The notes beneath the pieces are model-generated. The model was not told where the DNA came from, made no database searches, and saw nothing but the letters and a program-made list of their open reading frames with translations. From Cylindrotheca closterium (taxonomy: Eukaryota > Bacillariophyta > Bacillariophyceae > Bacillariales > Bacillariaceae), in the NCBI GenBank assembly GCA_933822405.4, contig CAKOGP040000335.1:1-64000 (forward strand): DNA of 64,000 nucleotides. Reading direction: 5' to 3'. A program made the position numbers and the translations under genes. This document shows positions 1 through 10,658 of this stretch, piece by piece; position 1 is the stretch's first letter, and every line of letters begins with the position of its first letter.

Positions 1-385
1 TACAGTATAAAATACAAGCAGTATTTGAACTTGTGAAAATTCGTGAATTATTTGATGGGTCTGTCCTTCCACTCCGATTTGGTTCACCAGATGTGGGAGG
101 TGGAGGTCAGACTGACCGTGCCGGTGTATTTTGGTAAATATAAAATGTGCTTGTTTTTTATTGGGTCGTTGGCTATTTGAAATTGGGGTTTGGGGTTTGG
201 GGTATCAATGACTCGCTGACTCGCTCGACTACATCGGGATGACGTCATTTAAAAAAAACCCACCTCACACCTCACACAAACTGCTAGAGCTGTGTCGCAA
301 ACTACAGTACCAGTAGCTGGCACTCGCACATCGTCTCATCAAGATCTTCGTTGGCCCACTGCAGTTACTGTAGTTGCCGACCACA
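1..385. other. Left-edge intergenic region, promoter side of the lumenal protein gene
   Basis: No coding signal is seen. It contains AT-rich stretches, short CTCGCTGACTCG-type repeats near 208-228 and the 5' leader of the gene starting at 386. No RNA gene is recognised. Confidence 0.5.
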
Positions 386-1213
386 ATGAAAATCTATAAA
401 TTCGCATACTTTTCGTTGTTTGTTTCAGCTACTTCTTTTCAGCCATCGGCATCTCGAAAGAATGTCAGAGCGCTGACGTTGGCTAGAAACGACGAGGATA
501 CTCGACAGTCTAGACGAGTGTTTTTGAATGTCAACGCTGCCGTTCTGGCAGGATTAGCAACACAAACCCTCTTTGTCGAGTCTTCCTCAGCTGGGCTTCT
601 AGATGAGTATGGTGCCGATCCGTCTAAGATTGAAGAGGCAGCGAAGAAGGCTGCCGCGGCATCCGGAAGCAAAGCCAAAGTTGAATCGACACTGGAACCA
701 AATCTTAGGTCCAACTACTACTACCCAACCAACAAGAAGAGATATCTTCCAAGAATAAAAAAATGTAATGATGCGATCCCAGATGCAGCAACAATGATTG
801 GCAAAGGCGACTGGGAGGGTGCAGAGGTGTTCGCAACGAAAATTGCGGATGATACCATTCTTCCAATGAAACTGTACACGTCTAGCCTTCTTGGAGGTGG
901 TACCAATGTGAAAGTTTCATTTGCAAAGGAAATGACCAAAGCAGCTGCAGATTTTGAGAAGGCTCAAAAAGCTCTTGTTAAGGCTATTGCGAAGAAAGAT
1001 CAGGAGAAGAGCTCCAGGGCGCTAGAAGATCTCTCTACTGCTCTTCTTTCTTATCGAACTGCTGGAAGGCTCCTTGGACCCGACGGGGGAGGTGACATTC
1101 CTAGTGTTGACGAAATTCGTCGAAGTGCATGCCGGGTCCAGGGGCGCTCTTTTGAACAAAAGATCAAAGCCCGCGACGCTCGGTTGGCTGAAGCTGTTAC
1201 GAAACCGCAATGA
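386..1213 (+). CDS. PsbQ/Psb31-like four-helix thylakoid lumen protein
   Basis: Single-exon gene for 275 residues. The start is the ATG at 386; an in-frame TTG lies slightly upstream. The N-terminus has a hydrophobic signal peptide followed by ATSFQP, matching the diatom ASAF plastid-import cleavage motif. Around residues 45-70 there is a second, twin-arginine-like signal (SRRVFLNVNAAVLAG) ending in a small-residue site, as expected for Tat import into the thylakoid lumen. The mature part is alpha-helical and basic, with YYYPTNKKRYLPRIKK and a C-terminal ALLSYRTAGRL block, resembling PsbQ-family extrinsic photosystem II proteins or the diatom protein Psb31. Lumen targeting is well supported; the exact subunit is inferred. 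A related lumenal four-helix protein not bound to photosystem II is the main alternative. Confidence 0.65.
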   Translation: MKIYKFAYFSLFVSATSFQPSASRKNVRALTLARNDEDTRQSRRVFLNVNAAVLAGLATQTLFVESSSAGLLDEYGADPSKIEEAAKKAAAASGSKAKVESTLEPNLRSNYYYPTNKKRYLPRIKKCNDAIPDAATMIGKGDWEGAEVFATKIADDTILPMKLYTSSLLGGGTNVKVSFAKEMTKAAADFEKAQKALVKAIAKKDQEKSSRALEDLSTALLSYRTAGRLLGPDGGGDIPSVDEIRRSACRVQGRSFEQKIKARDARLAEAVTKPQ

Positions 1214-1436
1214 TGCGTGGATGAATTGTGGTTGGTGCCTTGGCGAGAATAATAGTTTCTATTTATGATTATACTATTATTATAAATACTCTTTTACTAA
1301 TTACCGATCGATAAAATATAACGAATCCCAAACTTACTAGAATATATGCGACGGTATTACCGGCAACGCATTATGTACCTTTGTTTTCAGCACTGACGTC
1401 ATTCGTTCGAACAAGTCGTTTGCCAGCGTTTTGTCG

Positions 1437-2044
1437 GTCAGTCGACCCCGTTAACGGAATGTTGCGCGAAAGCGCAATCTTTCTGTTATTACAGTTGTCT
1501 TCTAGTAGCGGGCCTAAAGGGGGTCTGGGGGCCACCCGGCCTTCGTGGGTCAAGGGTGGAACCCTTGCGGGGGGTATCAGGGGGGGGGGGCATGGCCCCC
1601 CTTCGAGAAGAAAATTTCCAATTTCAAGTCATAATTAAGCAAAATCTAACAAGAAAAGTGTTGTACTATAGTTGAGAAAAGTGTCGTACTTTAGTTGAGA
1701 ATAGGTTGTCGAGGGCGGTTGTTGGACTTATAGTACTGGGGCAATCAGGCATCACACGTAAAAGACGAAACGAGAATGATGTATGGGACAGGCAGGATCT
1801 GCAGGCAGGTCCAATGACGAGCCGGATCCTCAGCTCCAATGATGACGAGAGGCAGCTAGCTACAGTACAGATCAGCTCAGTGCACCACACAATACAGTAT
1901 CATAAGCGGAATTCGTGAAAACGGACGATGGTCAGACCGATGTACGAACAGACATGGTACGGACGACAGACGGTGTCATTTTGAAATTTGTCCGTTAAAC
2001 TCATCGATCTATCATCCCCGGTTCTATTAACGGGGTCGACTGAC
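1437..2044. repeat. About 608-bp segment bounded by 18-bp inverted repeats (MITE-like candidate)
   Basis: The sequence GTCAGTCGACCCCGTTAA at 1437 is repeated in inverted orientation, ending at 2044. No transposase frame lies between the arms, so a non-autonomous DNA element is possible. I could not find a convincing target-site duplication outside the arms, so chance or another origin remains open. Confidence 0.35.
1651..1703. repeat. Two-copy tandem repeat
   Basis: A unit of about 23-24 bp containing AGTGTTGTACTATAGTTGAG is followed at once by a copy differing at two positions. It lies inside the inverted-repeat-bounded stretch. Confidence 0.6.
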
Positions 2045-2105
2045 TGTATATTGCGAGCGAAATGAAATTGGAAGCATTCCCATTCGAAAGAAGACTTTGT
2101 CGTAG

Positions 2106-3452
2106 ATGTACATCGTAATGTTGAGCCCGAAGTTATCACTACTCATGGTTCAACTCGTCATAGCACGCAGCATCGCCTTCCATGCTTTGGAGCCTACCAT
2201 TTCCCCCCGTTCGTGGATGCGAAGGCATGGCAGAATTCTGAGAAGCCTTTCCACGAGTAATGACGATGACTCTACTCAGACAGATGGAGATAGACTTGCA
2301 GATTTCCGCAATAAAAACAACATCCGTGATCAAGTGTTTTCGGCAATGTCAGCAGATGGCTCAATCAAAGTAACTGCGTGCACAGCGAGGAACTTGGTTA
2401 ACGATCTTATGATTATGCACACCATGACAGCTACTCCTTCTGATGCCCTGGGAAGAGCCATCACATGCGCCCTGCTCATGAGCAATGGTATGCAAGAAGA
2501 ACAAGTGATTCAGTTGACTGTGAACAGTAAGAAATATTGTCATGTTCATTGCTTGTAACAAAACTTTTTCTTTATGTGTTCTAAACCCGATTCAACGGAT
2601 AGCGGATGGTCCTATTCGCGGCGTAGTTGCGACTTCAACAGGTAAAGCTGAGGGTAAGTCGAGTCGCTATCTAATATGATGTATTGTCGCTGATCTATAT
2701 ATATACCCTCCATCTGATTAATTTTTCTAGTTCGAGGATATGTCGGAACCCCTGGATTGGGAGACATCGAGTTGAAAGAAGCTGTGGGTCTAGGAACCCT
2801 CCAAGTTGTGAAAAACCACCCAGACTGGCCAAGACCCTACACAGGTATTAGTGCAGTGAGACACGGTGATATTGATAGGGATGTCGGTACGTTTTTTTTC
2901 TCACGATTGTTATGTTGCTATCAAGAATCATATTAACATATCTGGTTTCCAGGCGCGTACTTGGCCGAAAGTGAGCAGAGATCCTGTGCTCTTGCCGCCG
3001 CAACTTCTATCAACGGCATCCTATGCACTGCTGCTGGAGGCTACCTGATTGAACAGCTTCCAAATGCAGACAGGGATACTCTGTCGCAAGTAGAAAAGAA
3101 TCTGGCAACTTTGGTCCAAAAAGATGGTGGCGACAAACTACCAACCAATCTTCTCCTTAATGGCTTCACACCGGTTGATATTGCGGAGACTATTCTTGAC
3201 GGCTTGGAAATGCAACCACTTCAACAGATGGAACCGAAATTCCATTGCCCATGTTCGTCGGATCGCTTACTTCGGGCTCTGAGACTATTGTCGCCGGAAG
3301 AAGTTGAGGATATTCTTGAAACAGAAGGCAAAATTGAAGCAAGATGCGAATTTTGTGGAAAGGTGTATAGAATGTCACCTGAGGAGGTTCGAGTAGAGAT
3401 GGCATCGGCGACAGGAGATCCATCCAAGGACACCGACTTTGAAGATAACTGA
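2106..3452 (+). CDS. Hsp33-family redox-regulated chaperone
   Basis: Four exons: 2106-2526, 2603-2653, 2731-2886 and 2953-3452, all with GT-AG borders and matching phases, giving 375 residues. Hsp33 is a holdase activated by oxidative unfolding through a zinc-bound cysteine switch. The C-terminal CPC and, 29 residues later, CEFC reproduce the CxC...CxxC zinc centre. The N-terminal core has the family pattern (SADGSIKVTACTARNLVND, DGPIRGVVA, VRGYVGTPGLGD). The first 60 or so residues form an organelle presequence, with a hydrophobic segment followed by ARSIAFHA that could be an ASAF-like site, so plastid targeting is likely but not certain. Hsp33 is mainly bacterial and is also found in algae, consistent with an organellar protein. 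Confidence 0.88.
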
Positions 3453-3508
3453 GAAAAATAAGTAGAAGCTACAGTACAAAACCTAAAGGCTGCGCGACCG
3501 TTTAACTA

Positions 3509-4138
3509 TCATCTCTTCGAAGCTTTTCTCTTTTTCCTTCTCATATGAACAGAATTATGACTATGATCATCACCATTGCTGGATATCCTTCGACTTTTCA
3601 TACTCCTGCTACGTTTTCGATTCTTTCGTTTTCTCTCCATCTTCCTACGTCGTCCAGATGATTCGTTAGACGAAGAGTCACTGTCTTCGGGAGAAGGGTC
3701 GCGCCTTCTTCCGATCTCGTTTTTTCGAGAAGACTTCTTTTTTTTCCGTTTGACTGCGACCTCCACAAACTCTTCCTCGCTGCTGCTGGAAGGGTCGTCC
3801 AACAAACTTTGTAGGTTCGGATCGGAACTTTGTTGTGTCTCGCCTTCTCCTCGATGCTGCTTTCCCTTCTTTAATCCTCGGTACATCTGGGCGGTGAAAC
3901 CACTTCTGTTCGCAGAGTCAGTGAGATTCTGGCTCCTTGCCATCCCCATAACTTCCTTGAGCTTCTTTTTTCCCGCGAGAGCCTCTTCACGAGCACTCTC
4001 CTGCTGATTTGCTTCAGACGCTGCAGCATAGGGATCGTGACCAATTGCAGTTTGCCAGATTGCATGTGTTTGCAATGAAGCACTAGTACTCACGCGGTTG
4101 TTATGGGGCATTCGGACTCGTCCTGCAGATGCTGGCAT
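3509..4138 (-). CDS. Basic, serine/arginine/lysine-rich nuclear protein, function unknown
   Basis: One exon, 209 residues from an ATG at 4138. The N-terminal 90 residues are the ordered-looking part (NNRVSTSASLQTHAIWQTAI, then a lysine-rich helix with GKKKLKEVMGMA). The rest alternates acidic serine runs (DDPSSSSEEEFVEV, DSDSSSNESSGRR) with KKKKSSRK and RKRKNRKRSRS patches, typical of RS-like splicing-associated proteins and nuclear localisation. It ends in RRKKRKASKR. It is convergent with the Hsp33 gene, 56 bp away. I do not recognise a named family; SRPK-type kinases, one of which is encoded at 39290, act on such tails. Confidence 0.65.
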   Translation of the reverse strand: MPASAGRVRMPHNNRVSTSASLQTHAIWQTAIGHDPYAAASEANQQESAREEALAGKKKLKEVMGMARSQNLTDSANRSGFTAQMYRGLKKGKQHRGEGETQQSSDPNLQSLLDDPSSSSEEEFVEVAVKRKKKKSSRKNEIGRRRDPSPEDSDSSSNESSGRRRKMERKRKNRKRSRSMKSRRISSNGDDHSHNSVHMRRKKRKASKR

Positions 4139-5155
4139 CTTTCTGCTTCAATTCTCGGAGATGGAATTACTTGAACGAAGCGTTGAAGAAGATGTTGATG
4201 ACTTCGAGAGATCGATGATGATCTAATGAAAAATGCGCGCTTCTCTGGAAGAATCGATGGATAATTATTGACGGTGTTGTACGGTAATGAGTTTTATTTT
4301 TATTTTATCTGATACAGACAGCTAACAGCCCTTGTCTGTGCGTCTGTCCAGCTTCTTGACAGCAGCGGGTAAGTCGAAAGTCGTCTGTTTGTCCATCAGA
4401 TGATAGCCGTTACTGAACGTCTGCACCCCAACGGCTAACGTATCCAAAGTATCTTACCTGTATGCAGGTATCAAGATTCCCAATCTTGACTACAATGCTC
4501 CCTCGCTAAGCTTCGCCACATTCTCAATGTTGTTAAGACTAAGCATCGCTAGTGCATGCGTTGAGATGGTCGGAGTTTCATCCTGTTTACATTCTTCACA
4601 ATACAAAATCACTATAATTTTCAGAATACTGTTTATCACACATTTTGGACATTTTACAACTAATTCAGTACTTGAAGCGTGCCTTCATTCTCAAGTAATC
4701 AAGGCTGTACACGCTACAGCTTTGAGTGGGTATTAATACCGTAGCACAACACAGCAGGTACCAGTACTGGTACTGGTACGGCCCTCCTCGTTATCTGCAA
4801 CCCTCGTCATCGTGCTCTCCTCTCGTCGTGATTTGTACCGGTACTATCAGCACTGTACCGCACACCAGGTACAGTAGACAATTTATTCTACAATTTATTT
4901 TTCGCTATGCTGCAAAAAATTGGACATTGCAAGGCAATTAACTGAGCCAAGACTCCTCGTGCCGCTGCCATATACCTACTATTATCATCCAAATCTTCAA
5001 AAACAACGCTTGCTTCTTGCTTGGAATCATCATCCCATCATACTGCGGCATCACATCTGCTACATTCTGGCGCTACATTCTGGCATTACATTCTTCATTT
5101 AGTAGGATACTACAAACTCTTCCAAATATAAGTAGAGTCACATGTAAGCATTTTT
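4139..5155. other. One-kilobase intergenic region with GTAC-rich repeats
   Basis: No gene is supported. A cluster of GGTACC/GTACTGG/TACCGG words occupies about 4740-4875, and a short tandem TCTGGCGCTACAT/TCTGGCATTACAT pair lies near 5063-5095. No tRNA or spliceosomal RNA signature was seen. Confidence 0.45.
4740..4875. repeat. GTACC-rich intergenic cluster
   Basis: Overlapping copies of the near-palindromes GGTACCAGTACTGGTAC and GTACCGGTAC are packed here. The same words recur in other intergenic spaces of the window (11680, 14560, 48300, 63200-63420) but rarely in exons. Confidence 0.55.
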
Positions 5156-5602
5156 TCAAACCTGTACCTTTCGCCGGGCAAACCATCGCCTTGCACGGCG
5201 AAGAGGATTGAGGCAGATTTGAGACCCTTCTAGTACCAAGGAGGGTTCTGCTTTAAATGTTTCAGCAGTGGATGGCCAATCGTTACCAGCAGCAACAATA
5301 CGAAAGTCACGAGGGATACTGCATGTATAAGGAAACATGTGGCTTGTAAGAAAGGAAGAATCAAACACAACTAACACTAGCAATCGCCAAACTTACTCGT
5401 CATAGTATGCATTCTTGCGGGCTGTCGGGTTCTCAACCTCGTTGTACCATGTGCTTTTGAATGTGCCGAAGTTTTCTGGCATCTGATGTGACCATGCTGT
5501 CAGTCTGAATGTGTACTTCAACTTAGCAGAATTCGAGAATGAATTGCATGTGGTAAAGACAATAAGGAGAGCAAGGAGTGTGTACCGTGTCTGAGGAGGC
5601 AT
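5156..5602 (-). CDS. Small secreted or organelle-targeted protein, unknown
   Basis: Two exons, 5397-5602 and 5156-5318, joined over a 78-bp intron with donor GTAAGT and acceptor GCAG; the product has 122 residues. The N-terminus is a clear signal peptide (TRYTLLALLIVFTTCNSF) and the rest is short and basic at the end (RRARRWFARRKVQV). NSFSNSA could be an ASAF-like plastid site, but phenylalanine is not ideally placed. I do not recognise a family. Consistent splice phases and the signal peptide argue that it is real. Confidence 0.6.
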
Positions 5603-5980
5603 TATGTATTGCTTGCGTTCTTTGTGAATCGGACGAATTTGTGAGGAGAGCGAGTATCTGGCGGGATCTACTGTATTGAAGTCTACGATGGCGTTTGAAG
5701 AATTTCAATCGCTGATTGATTCAATCATTCCATCAAAATCCAGAACTTCACGATGAAAATGTTGTGTCAAAATATCAAGAGTTTACTCCAATGAAATCAA
5801 ATGTACTGGTAGGTACACGTGTACCGGTAGGTGTGCTCCACGCTCCACGTCAGCGAAAGTGTGAAAATTAAAAATCACAGACGTGCGAAGCAAGAACTCA
5901 AACGTGCGAAGCATGAGATAAATCCTGAATTAAAAATTTCAAAGCACCTTTTGACAACGCTTCGGCAAGATGATGAAGCT
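5603..5980. other. Intergenic space
   Basis: Upstream region of the small secreted protein and 3' flank of the BRCT protein gene. A GTACTGGTAGGTACACGTGTACCGG-like cluster lies at 5802-5830. An open frame crosses the end of this space but reads antisense into the BRCT exon and has no protein character. Confidence 0.4.
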
Positions 5981-8900
5981 TTATGGAATAAACTGTTGCT
6001 GCATGATGCTATCGAAGATTTCTTCCGTCGATTTCGAGATAGCTCCTTTTGTCAAAGCTTCGGCAACCTTTTTGGTTGCGAGCTGCTTTTTTGCTTCGTC
6101 TTCAAGCTTGCTAACTACGATGATAAGCTTGGAGAAATTGCCAACTTTTGCAAGTGATGGGACCCATGATGCACCGGCAGCCTCAATAATGAGCCGGAAT
6201 TCCCTAGTTGGCGGCGTCATGTTGCCTTTTTTCTTGTTCCCAAGAACTCCAGGGCATGCCAACAAAGTATATTTATCTAGCAATGAAATTCCCAAGGTAC
6301 GCATTCTCCCCGCTCGTCGAAGAGATTTTCTCATTTCAAAGTTATACTGCGCTTCTGCTTGCGAATCTTGCAATAGTTGAAACCTTGTGCTTGGCAACGC
6401 TTTGTGATGTTTGAACGATTGAATCAACCACTCAACGTCGACTATATTATTGGTCTTGCACAAGCCAATCATTAGCTTCGGCGTTCGTCTCATTGAGCTG
6501 GCCGTAGACCCAGCAATCACATGAGTTGCGTTGTGCGCATCGCCGATGTTCTGAAGCAGTACACCACCAATCCTCTTAATCATCTTTACATAGAGCAACC
6601 GGTGTGAGGAGATAAGCTTGTATTTAAGAAAATGCAATCGAGTCTTACATTCTTTTGTGATGCTGTCAGCTCAATTCCAGTGGTCAGCACACGGACGGGT
6701 GATTCGTGATCCAAGCATGCATCAATTTCCAGAGACGACCTCCTTCCCTTTCGAGCTGAACTTGATCCCTCCTTCTTTTCAGAGGACAGCGATGCTTCGT
6801 AGCTGTATGTTGACTTGGAGAAATCACTATTTCGAGTGCGTCTCTCGTTACTAGTCGATGATGGGGTGTGCGTCACTGATGTCCCATCTTTCGTTGGTGA
6901 AGCTGTATCTAGCGTTTCTTCCATGGTGGTTTCTTCCAATTCTTCCTTATTCGAACTTTCTTCCTTGCTGCTCTTATGTCGTGCACGTTTCGATCCTTTA
7001 TCAGTTGTCTTCTGCATTTCAGGTGCCTCTCTTGCCCTTCTTCTTGATTTTCGTGGTTTTGTCTCCTCGTTTACAGTATTCGGTGGATGCATTTGTGGTG
7101 AGGTGGGCTTGCAAAGCAGATATGGTGACGGGTTATGTTGAGTTGAATCCACTGCAATGACTTCTGTAGATCTCTCATTTTCTTTCAGCTCATTCTTTCC
7201 ACTGGAACGCTCCTTGATCCTGCTAATATTGTCGTAAACAGTGGTGGCAACTGGTGTGCCCTTCGAGCCCGTAGCGCTTGCATAAAACGTATCTTGAGTA
7301 TCAAGCTGCAGCCTGTCAACCGTTTCCGAAGTGTCTTCTTCGGAAGACAATTTCGATGTTGTAGCTCCTCGTTTCTCCGCCACTTCACCGTTCCCTACAA
7401 TGTTGGTCATCATTCTTTTCCTAGATTTGGCAGGAGGTGTCGTGACAGTAGCTTCTGTTTCAATTTCCATCGTGTCCTTCTGTTTTTCATGACGATTATC
7501 TTGGATTGCATTGTATTCTGTGGGAAGAATTATTGACCTGACTTTACTGTTCAAGCTCTCTTGAACCCCATCCATTGAAATGATTTCCTTAGCCCCGTGC
7601 TTGTCTTTAGTAGAAGCAGGAACCATCTGATGCGGTCTTCTCTCTTCTTTCGCATGGAAGTTTTCGCCAATGCTTTCCGCAATCTGCGTTGAAGATGCAG
7701 TCACTTCCTGCTCCACAACTGGCGGCTTTTGCGTTCTAGATACTTTTCTCGTCTGTGAAGCCCATTCTACTGTTGCTGTTTCCTGCATATCTGGCCTACA
7801 CATTGTTGGACTCATAAGTGCTTCGCATTTTTCCGATTCTGTGTCTTGTGTGGATTCTTTTACGGGGCTCAAGAGAGGTGCCGATTCTTGTATCACAAAC
7901 TTGGGGCTGGACTCGAGTGGGTCTTCTGTCTCGGCGCATAGCGAAGGGCTCAACTCGACAACCTGAAGCCCTGTGTGTAACGGTTCTTTCTTCCTCTCGG
8001 TAGAAATTTTAGCAGTCGAATGGTGCAGGATACTGGGAGGTGCTTCTCCTAGTTTCTTGGACACAGACGTCTGTGTTTTTCTTTCATGGGGCTGTACCTT
8101 GGGTGTCCGATGGTTGGCCAAATAAACATTCTTTTCGCCCTCTGTATCTGTGTCGTCGTCCGAGTCTTCAATTGGGTCACTCAACAAGGTGGAGCTAATT
8201 CTGTTCGTTTCTTCGTTGCATCTATCTTTGTCGTCGGTTGTTTTTGCGAACTTCGTTACAGATTGATCTTTCTCATGTAAAAGTCGGTCCTCTATTGGAT
8301 CATTTTCCTGGCCAACCTCGCCAACATCGGTGTCGTCGTCAGAATCGCCTGCATGCTTTGTTGCCACCCCAGAATTCCGATCCATTGGCTTTGCCCAGGG
8401 CCCGAAAACACTCGCCAGAGCGTCATTGTTCGAGGTAGGCTTCTCCTTTCTTCCTTTTGATGATGCCTCTAGAAATTTGTCTTGTTTTTGCCCTTTTTTT
8501 TCGACATCAGTTTCTTCGTCCGAATCAGGTTGTGTGGCAAGAAGGTTAAAACTCGCTTGTGAAGCAGCCGTTGCACAGTCAAGAGGGTTCGACTCTTCTA
8601 AACAAACCGTTCTGTCCGAATCGTCATCTTCGTCGTCACCAAGAATTTCAACCTTCTGTGATGACACGCTTTGATGTGTCTGTGTCACATATTCATCCTC
8701 TACAAGTGTTTCATCTTCTTGATCCTGGGGCTGCGTTAGCAACCCTAGGGATAGAGTCTCGTTTTTCTCCTCCAGTGGCTTCTCACCAGAATGATACTCC
8801 AAACAGAGGCCTCCTGGCTTACCTCCTTCAATGGACGTGCAGATGCGGTCTCCGGGGGAGAGAATCCGTAGACGACGTCGCTGGAGCACTTCCCAATGAC

Positions 8901-9348
8901 CTGTTTGCCTGCGATATATCCCGAGCTGACTGCTCCTCTGGCTCACATCTTTGTTGCTAACTTTCCTATCCGATAAATCAGGGTTTCTCATGTCCTTCAC
9001 TGCTAAACTTACGCCATCCAAATCAATGCAAATGAAGCAATCCATTGATGGCCGAACAATACCAACATGTGATAGCGCAACAATGGAAGGGTAAATAGTC
9101 AAACCCTGCGATTCGTTTTGAAGTTCTTGAGTATTCTGCGTGTCATCCAAGATAGAGCGACCCTCTTTCTGTAAGAGCCGTAGCCAGTTCTCTCCTTGTT
9201 CAATCTCGTACCGCGGCAAAACGATATCCATAGCATCTTTCTCAGGACCCCTAGTGTCGCTCATTGGTGTGAAATACCTGTGCAACACAAACTCGTGAAA
9301 CCTAACCATGATTGGCAGAGAATTCGTCAGACCATCCTCGGAACTCAT
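5981..9348 (-). CDS. MDC1-like DNA-damage adaptor with C-terminal tandem BRCT domains
   Basis: Two exons, 6649-9348 and 5981-6583, around a 65-bp intron; 1100 residues. Splicing completes the first BRCT: VLTTGIELT before the junction joins MIKRIGGVLLQN after it, followed by ATHVIAG and the BRCT tryptophan in VDVEWLIQSF; a second, more divergent BRCT fills the last 110 residues. The long middle is disordered and rich in SQ/TQ and acidic serine motifs. Three repeats near residues 274, 333 and 393 read DSDEETDVE, DSDDDTDVG and DSDDDTDTE, resembling the CK2-phosphorylated SDTD repeats by which MDC1 recruits NBS1. Residues about 60-200 may be a degenerate FHA domain. MDC1 binds phosphorylated H2A tails through its BRCT pair. 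PTIP-like or plant-type BRCT proteins are alternatives. Confidence 0.75.
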
Positions 9349-9597
9349 GTACTCGTATGTCTTGAAGAAAAGAAATGGCTATGAGAGGTACAAACCAGTG
9401 CAGATTTCGGGACTAATTCAGTGGCGGATAGTCTGCAAAGTGAACCGTCTTCGTTTCCCCAACCAGCTTTGCTTGCTTGTGCACGTGAAATGTACAGTAT
9501 GTGATATTTTTTAAATGGAAAACCTGCCAGATTGTCGGTTGATGAGTTTCAAAATCACGTGCGACAATACACGTACCAGGTGCTCAACACTTACAGA

Positions 9598-10491
9598 ATG
9601 AGCCTTCAATGTCTAAAGCACAATACCAGACAATCGGTAGCCAGCCTGAGATGCATTTCGTCGATCACCAAGAGAGAAACTCCAAGCAAACTTTTTCCGG
9701 AGAAGAGGATGCATCCATCGCATTTGAAGGGAACAAGAAACATAATTCGCCGCTTCTCTGAAAACGGGATACCATCAGAACTTGAACAAGCGGTGGCAGA
9801 GCAACAGATGATTATTCGCCATTCAAAAGCAGACTCTGTCGTAAGCCTCAATGTAGGAGGGAAAGATTTTGTTACCCTCAGATCAACTCTCCAGATTAAT
9901 CCCGTCTTGTATGACCGAGTGTTGAGGGCCGAAGCCAATAATGAGCTTATCAAGGGTGCTGTCTTTGTCGATAGGGATCCTACGCACTTTGGATCCATAC
10001 TTCAGCATTTGCGAAATGTTGCAGACAGCATCACGCTGTCTAGTGCAAAGAATCGAAATGCATGGTTAAATCGTTTCAGTTCTCCCAGGACTGAGGTTAA
10101 CATTCAAATCCCTGGAGATACTGCAAAACTGAGAGAGCTTTTTATCGAAGCACGGTATTTCAAAATTAAAGAATTGGAAGACGTCGTTTCGGGATACGAT
10201 TGGTGGTCTTGGCTGGCGAGCTTGTTGAATGGAGGGGCAACCAACCCGTTCCATTCGGCATTGCAAGCTGTGAAAATTGCGAGGCGAACGTTGCTAACCA
10301 CTGGTGGTTTGGGTATTTTGATCGGCGCTCAAAATGAGGCACTTTGGAGTGAGGTAACTGCAGCTGCGAAGACCGCGTATGCTTGGATCACGAGTAGAGC
10401 TCCTTCAATAGAGAGTGGCTGGTTTTCCTCAAGTGCGGACCAGGATCCAGAACCGAAACCGAAAATGAGCTGGTTTGGGAGAGCGGAGTAG
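9598..10491 (+). CDS. BTB/POZ (potassium-channel T1-type) domain protein
   Basis: Single exon, 297 residues from the ATG at 9598; an in-frame TTG upstream is not used. Residues about 80-145 match the T1-type BTB fold: VVSLNVGGKDFVTLRSTL, a DRVLRAE helix and the FVDRDPTHFGSILQHLRN block. This is the KCTD-type tetramerisation module, here without channel segments. The N-terminal 55 residues are basic and amphipathic (SLQCLKHNTRQSVASLRC) and could be a mitochondrial presequence. A glycine-rich hydrophobic stretch (TTGGLGILIG) near residue 240 might be a short membrane segment. KCTD proteins usually bring substrates to cullin-3, but the partner here is unknown. Confidence 0.75.
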   Translation: MSLQCLKHNTRQSVASLRCISSITKRETPSKLFPEKRMHPSHLKGTRNIIRRFSENGIPSELEQAVAEQQMIIRHSKADSVVSLNVGGKDFVTLRSTLQINPVLYDRVLRAEANNELIKGAVFVDRDPTHFGSILQHLRNVADSITLSSAKNRNAWLNRFSSPRTEVNIQIPGDTAKLRELFIEARYFKIKELEDVVSGYDWWSWLASLLNGGATNPFHSALQAVKIARRTLLTTGGLGILIGAQNEALWSEVTAAAKTAYAWITSRAPSIESGWFSSSADQDPEPKPKMSWFGRAE

Positions 10492-10658
10492 TGCCAACGA
10501 GCATGGCGACGAAAATCCTGTATTCTAGATATCCCAACACTTCGGATTCTATCAAGCGCGACGGCTACTCTTGGGCTGTCCAATGCACAGTGCAGGCGAT
10601 GGACGATGGACAGATCGTCAACTAGAGCTTCAAGCATTGGCATTCAAGTACATATTAT

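Larger units (their letters stand above)
1214..2105. other. Non-coding stretch, possible degenerate inverted-repeat element
   Basis: No convincing gene is seen. It holds an inverted pair of an 18-bp sequence (1437-1454 and 2027-2044), a G-run/C-run hairpin near 1581-1602, and a two-copy tandem repeat at about 1651-1703. The short open frames here have no recognisable protein features. Confidence 0.45.

Noticed and set aside
1381..1638. Small open frame rich in glycine and proline
   Set aside because: It arises from the G-rich repeat and hairpin and has no start context or conservation signal.
4300..4530. Possible structured RNA between the RS-like and secreted protein genes
   Set aside because: Repeated GTCTGT and CTAACAGC/AACGGCTAACG words hint at pairing, but no tRNA arms, snRNA boxes or Sm site could be identified.
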